Positions 5,454 through 7,953 of a DNA stretch of 7,953 nt are shown one piece after another. This DNA is from an uncultured Lachnospiraceae bacterium (GTDB lineage: Bacteria; Bacillota; Clostridia; Lachnospirales; Lachnospiraceae). The DNA lies in the NCBI GenBank assembly GCA_910579085.1, contig CAJTRU010000083.1:5852-13804 (forward strand). Direction: 5' to 3'. The position numbers and the translations under genes were made by a program. The number at the start of each line of letters is the position of its first letter. Within the stretch, counting starts at the first letter, position 1. Under the pieces are notes generated by a model. That model saw only the letters and a program-made list of their open reading frames with translations. It did no database searches and was not told the origin of the DNA.

Positions 5454-6621
5454 CTGCGTCTGTTTTTTAATTTGTATTTTATTAACAGGATGCAGTACAT
5501 TTTTACAGCCAGACCAGAAAAAGGAGCTTATTAAAACAGGTTTTGCATTTAACACCACTTATACAATAACCTTATATGAAGGCGGTAGTGAAGATTTGCT
5601 AGAAGAATGTGCTGCCAGATGCCAGGAATTTGAAAAGGTTTTCAGCAGGACGTTAAAAGGCAGCGAACTTTATAATATAAATGAAATAGAAAAAGCTTAT
5701 TTAAAAGTTTCAGATAAACTTGGCATAGATAACACTTTAAATACAAAAAACAGCAAAAAAGGCAATAATGGTAATATTTTTACAGGCGGAGAGAACAGGG
5801 AAGCAGCAGAGGAAGAGATAAAAGCCCTGGCAGACCCAGGCAATAAAGCAGTTTTCCACTTAAATAATGATGGAAGCATTGAATTTACTGTATCAGATAT
5901 TTTATATGAAATACTGGAAAAGGGGCTGTATTATTCAGAAATATCAGAAGGGGTTTTTGATATTACAATAGAACCTGAAAGTTCTTTATGGGATTTTATA
6001 TCAGATAACAGGAAAGTGCCAGAAGATAAAAAAATAAAAGAAGCAGTAAAACTTACAGGTTATAAAAATGCATCCCTTAAAGATAAAAAGCTGGTATTAA
6101 AAATACCTGGAATGGGTATAGAACTTGGTGCTATTGCAAAAGGTTTTATTGCAGACAAATTAAAAGAGCACCTTAAGGAAAATGGTGTTACAAGTGGTAC
6201 TGTAAACCTTGGCGGCAATGTGCTATGTATTGGAAAAAAGACAGATGGCAGCCCGTTCCGTATAGGGATACAGCATCCTTTTGAAAACAGGAATGAAGTT
6301 ATCACAGCCGTAAAAGCGGAGGATATTTCAGTAGTTTCTTCTGGTGTTTATGAAAGGTATTTTATGCAGGATGGTAAAATGTACCACCATATTTTAGACC
6401 CGTCAACAGGGTATCCGTATAATAACGGGCTTGTGGCAATTACAGTTATTTCTGGGAAATCTGTTGATGGTGATGCGCTTTCTACCACATGTTTTGCAAT
6501 GGGGCTTGAAAAAGGAATGGAATTTGCCAATTCACTTGACAGTGTATATGCATTATTTATTACAGAGGATGGGAAACTGCATTATTCAGAAGGATTTAAG
6601 GAAATGGAGACAGGAAATTGA
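5425..6621 (+). CDS. apbE: ApbE-family FAD:protein FMN transferase lipoprotein
   Basis: ApbE proteins attach FMN from FAD to Thr of exported flavoproteins such as RnfG/RnfD or NqrC subunits, outside the membrane. The 398-residue product has a lipoprotein signal ending in LLTGC (lipid-modified Cys23). Family motifs are GAIAKGFIAD (235-244), NLGGN (261-265), SSGVYERYF (305-313), HHILDPSTGYP (321-331) and DGDALSTTCFAMG (348-360), the last with the metal-binding Asp. Residues about 91-146 form an Asn/Lys/Glu-rich stretch where relatives have a short loop. I chose ATG 5425, seven bases after AAAGGGAG (5410-5417); the GTG at 5389 has its only GGAGG directly against it. Overlap with trmD by 29 bases and with the next gene by 4 suggests coupled translation. 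The target flavoprotein is not in this window. Confidence 0.93.
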   Translation: MGLPGKVKYSCVCFLICILLTGCSTFLQPDQKKELIKTGFAFNTTYTITLYEGGSEDLLEECAARCQEFEKVFSRTLKGSELYNINEIEKAYLKVSDKLGIDNTLNTKNSKKGNNGNIFTGGENREAAEEEIKALADPGNKAVFHLNNDGSIEFTVSDILYEILEKGLYYSEISEGVFDITIEPESSLWDFISDNRKVPEDKKIKEAVKLTGYKNASLKDKKLVLKIPGMGIELGAIAKGFIADKLKEHLKENGVTSGTVNLGGNVLCIGKKTDGSPFRIGIQHPFENRNEVITAVKAEDISVVSSGVYERYFMQDGKMYHHILDPSTGYPYNNGLVAITVISGKSVDGDALSTTCFAMGLEKGMEFANSLDSVYALFITEDGKLHYSEGFKEMETGN

Positions 6622-6896
6622 GAGAAAACTATATCAGAAAACATCTTATATTCCATGGACGTGTACAGGGCGTAGGATTCAGGTACCATGCAAATTATGC
6701 TGCCCAGGCATTAGGGGCTTCAGGCTGGGTCAGAAACCTTTATGATGGTACTGTGGAATGTGAAATACAGGGCACTCCTGGTATGCTGGATGATTTTACC
6801 AGTATGTTGCAAAATGGAAGGTATATTGAGATTGATTTTATAGAGCAGAAGGAAATTGCATTAAAGGAGGAAACATGCTTCAGAATAAGGTATTAG
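6618..6896 (+). CDS. Acylphosphatase
   Basis: Small enzyme that hydrolyses carboxyl-phosphate bonds such as those in acetyl phosphate, carbamoyl phosphate and acyl-phosphorylated side chains. The 92-residue product has both family signatures: GRVQGVGFR (14-22), where Arg22 would bind the phosphate, and GWVRNLYDGTVE (36-47), where Asn40 would hold the catalytic water. Length is typical of the stand-alone cytosolic form. The start is TTG at 6618, since no ATG or GTG lies between the apbE stop and the first motif. The TTG shares bases with that stop (TTGA, four-base overlap), with GGAG (6606-6609) upstream. The 3' end overlaps the next gene by 22 bases. No functional link to flavin transfer is known to me. 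Confidence 0.95.
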   Translation: MRENYIRKHLIFHGRVQGVGFRYHANYAAQALGASGWVRNLYDGTVECEIQGTPGMLDDFTSMLQNGRYIEIDFIEQKEIALKEETCFRIRY

Positions 6897-7315
6897 AATA
6901 TAATCTTTACCTTGCAGGGCTTGTATTTGCGGCTGTTTCTGTTTTGGGGATTGTACTTGTCTTATTTACCCCGTTTGAATTCTCATATATAGTGCCAGAA
7001 TGTGCCTTTAAGTCTGTTACAGGGCTTTACTGTCCAGGATGTGGCGGTTCAAGGGCGGTTGCTGCATTTGTGCAGGGACACTGGATAAAATCATTTATGT
7101 ACCATCCATTTGTACCATACTGTGGCGTGCTTTATATAATATTTATGTCAAGAGGTACAGCAGCATTTTTTTCAAAGGGTAAATATAATTATATGAAGTT
7201 CAGGAATGGTTATATATATTTTGGAATTGTAATAATTCTTGTGCAATTTGTGGCAAAAGATATATTACTCATAATTTATGGAAAAGATGTGTTACAATAT
7301 ATTGCTGTGATGTGA
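6875..7315 (+). CDS. DUF2752-family membrane protein
   Basis: A 146-residue protein with about three membrane segments (near residues 11-31, 76-92 and 112-134). Between the first two is the DUF2752 signature: Cys43, then TGLYCPGCGGSRA (49-61) with Cys53 and Cys56, then a G-H-W-x(6)-HP stretch in place of the usual GxxxxAxxxNP. The family's function is unknown. The Cys cluster could bind metal or be redox-active, but this is inference. The ATG at 6875 lies four bases after a strong AAAGGAGG (6863-6870) that is itself inside the acylphosphatase coding sequence, so it is the last gene of the overlapping chain. No terminator is apparent after it. Confidence 0.85.
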   Translation: MLQNKVLEYNLYLAGLVFAAVSVLGIVLVLFTPFEFSYIVPECAFKSVTGLYCPGCGGSRAVAAFVQGHWIKSFMYHPFVPYCGVLYIIFMSRGTAAFFSKGKYNYMKFRNGYIYFGIVIILVQFVAKDILLIIYGKDVLQYIAVM

Positions 7316-7362
7316 GAAGTAACTATATTTTACAAAAATTATATAAAACAACACCGTAATAT

Positions 7363-7391
7363 TTGCATTATTTCTAAATAAATGGTAAAAT
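7363..7391 (+). promoter_or_regulatory. Candidate SigA promoter for the DUF4190-like gene
   Basis: TTGCAT (7363-7368) and TAAAAT (7386-7391) are spaced by exactly 17 bases in the 116-base AT-rich gap. The -10 box matches consensus at five positions, the -35 box at three. Transcription would start near 7398, leaving a leader of about 34 bases. In DNA this AT-rich, chance matches are common. Confidence 0.4.
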
Positions 7392-7431
7392 AAAGATTAG
7401 TAAATTATAAATATAAAACAGGAGGATGGTT

Positions 7432-7839
7432 ATGGAAGATAATGGAAATTTTGAAAAAGGACCAGATGATGGTTTTACACAAGCAAATACCTACCAGAAT
7501 ACACAACAGAACCTTGCGCAGATGCACAGCCAGTCAACTGAAAGTGCTTCAGGTTTTGCGATAGCAGGTATGATATGCGGCATTTTATCAATAATATGCT
7601 GCTGTGCATGGTATATTTCGGGTATTCTTGGAATACTCGGGCTTGTATTTTCTATTATGGTAATTGTAAGGAACCTGCCAGGAAAGGGCCTTGCAATAGC
7701 TGGTGTTATATGTGCTGCAATTGGCCTTATACTGGCAATTGGTTTATTAGTTTTTGCTTTATCGCTAGACAGAGGCCTGTCATCAGTAAGCCCTTCCGAA
7801 TGGCGTTCATTAATTGACAGCATTGAGAGTATGCAGTAA
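7432..7839 (+). CDS. DUF4190-like small membrane protein
   Basis: A 135-residue protein with a polar, Gln/Asn-rich N-terminus (residues 1-40, no signal peptide) followed by two hydrophobic hairpin segments (about 42-79 and 86-112) joined by a short NLPGKG turn. Such FAIAGMICGILSII and KGLAIAGVICAAIGLIL patterns are typical of DUF4190 proteins, whose function is unknown. Three Cys in a row occur at 56-58 (CCC), possibly an acylation site. ATG 7432 is preferred over ATG 7426, because AGGAGG (7420-7425) abuts 7426 but is six bases from 7432. It has its own candidate promoter and a strong terminator, so it is probably a separate transcription unit from the upstream chain, though read-through is possible. 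Confidence 0.85.
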   Translation: MEDNGNFEKGPDDGFTQANTYQNTQQNLAQMHSQSTESASGFAIAGMICGILSIICCCAWYISGILGILGLVFSIMVIVRNLPGKGLAIAGVICAAIGLILAIGLLVFALSLDRGLSSVSPSEWRSLIDSIESMQ

Positions 7840-7871
7840 CATAATCTATAAAAGCAGGATACATCAGATTT

Positions 7872-7904
7872 ACAGCGCCACATTTGTGGCGCTGTTTATT
7901 ATAT
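7872..7904 (+). terminator. Intrinsic terminator after the DUF4190-like gene
   Basis: A perfect ten-pair GC-rich stem, acagcgccac (7872-7881) with gtggcgctgt (7886-7895), has an ATTT loop and is followed by TTTATTATAT. It lies 32 bases after the stop codon. The minus-strand side lacks a U-rich tail, so it should act only on plus-strand transcripts. Confidence 0.9.
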
Positions 7905-7913
7905 GACTTTAGT

Positions 7914-7948
7914 CTGTTGACTGCGAAGCGAGTTTCTCAACAGAGAAA
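7914..7948. repeat. Overlapping, mutually exclusive hairpins at the window edge
   Basis: The arms ctgttga (7914-7920) and tcaacag (7937-7943) form a seven-pair stem with a 16-base loop. An alternative six-pair stem, tttctc (7933-7938) with gagaaa (7943-7948) and an AACA loop, uses some of the same bases. The element is cut off by the window end, so it may be the start of an interspersed repeat or a leader. The composition, with GCGAAGCGAG, is more GC-rich than the surrounding intergenic DNA. Confidence 0.4.
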
Positions 7949-7953
7949 TGAGC

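Overview
The window looks like chromosomal DNA from a low-GC Firmicute of the class Clostridia, most likely Lachnospiraceae. The reasons are the gene order ffh-rpsP-khpA-rimM-trmD, strong AGGAGG-type ribosome binding sites, AT-rich intergenic DNA, and a secreted repeat protein with Pro/Thr linkers and a BspA-like leucine-rich C-terminus. The family-level placement is inference. All ten genes lie on the plus strand.

Region 1 (1-1773) is the 3' part of a large extracellular modular protein. It has an acidic Gly/Asp/Pro linker, two 138-residue modules about 73% identical by eye, a Pro/Thr-rich stalk and a basic LRR_5/BspA-like end. Its start lies outside the window. Region 2 (1774-2075) is a 302-base AT-rich gap. 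It holds a long compound inverted repeat, a 16-bp perfect palindrome, and a consensus SigA promoter (TTGACA, 17-base spacer, TATAAT) whose -35 box sits inside an 8-bp dyad.

Region 3 (2076-5453) is a translation and protein-targeting operon: ffh (SRP GTPase), rpsP (ribosomal protein S16), khpA (KH-domain RNA-binding protein), rimM (16S maturation factor) and trmD (tRNA m1G37 methyltransferase). A good intrinsic terminator lies inside it, between khpA and rimM, and probably acts as an attenuator setting lower expression of the two RNA-maturation enzymes.

Region 4 (5425-7315) continues with overlapping genes and no rplS, which usually follows trmD. The genes are an ApbE-family flavin transferase lipoprotein with an unusual Asn/Lys-rich insertion, an acylphosphatase starting at TTG, and a DUF2752 membrane protein. 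Overlaps of 29, 4 and 22 bases suggest translational coupling. Region 5 (7316-7953) holds a DUF4190-like membrane protein with its own candidate promoter and a strong terminator, then the start of an unassigned stretch with overlapping hairpins at the window edge.

I see no complete novel defence or mobile system. The most worthwhile leads are the repeated surface module, the internal attenuator, the regulatory architecture upstream of ffh, the non-standard operon ends and the ApbE insertion.
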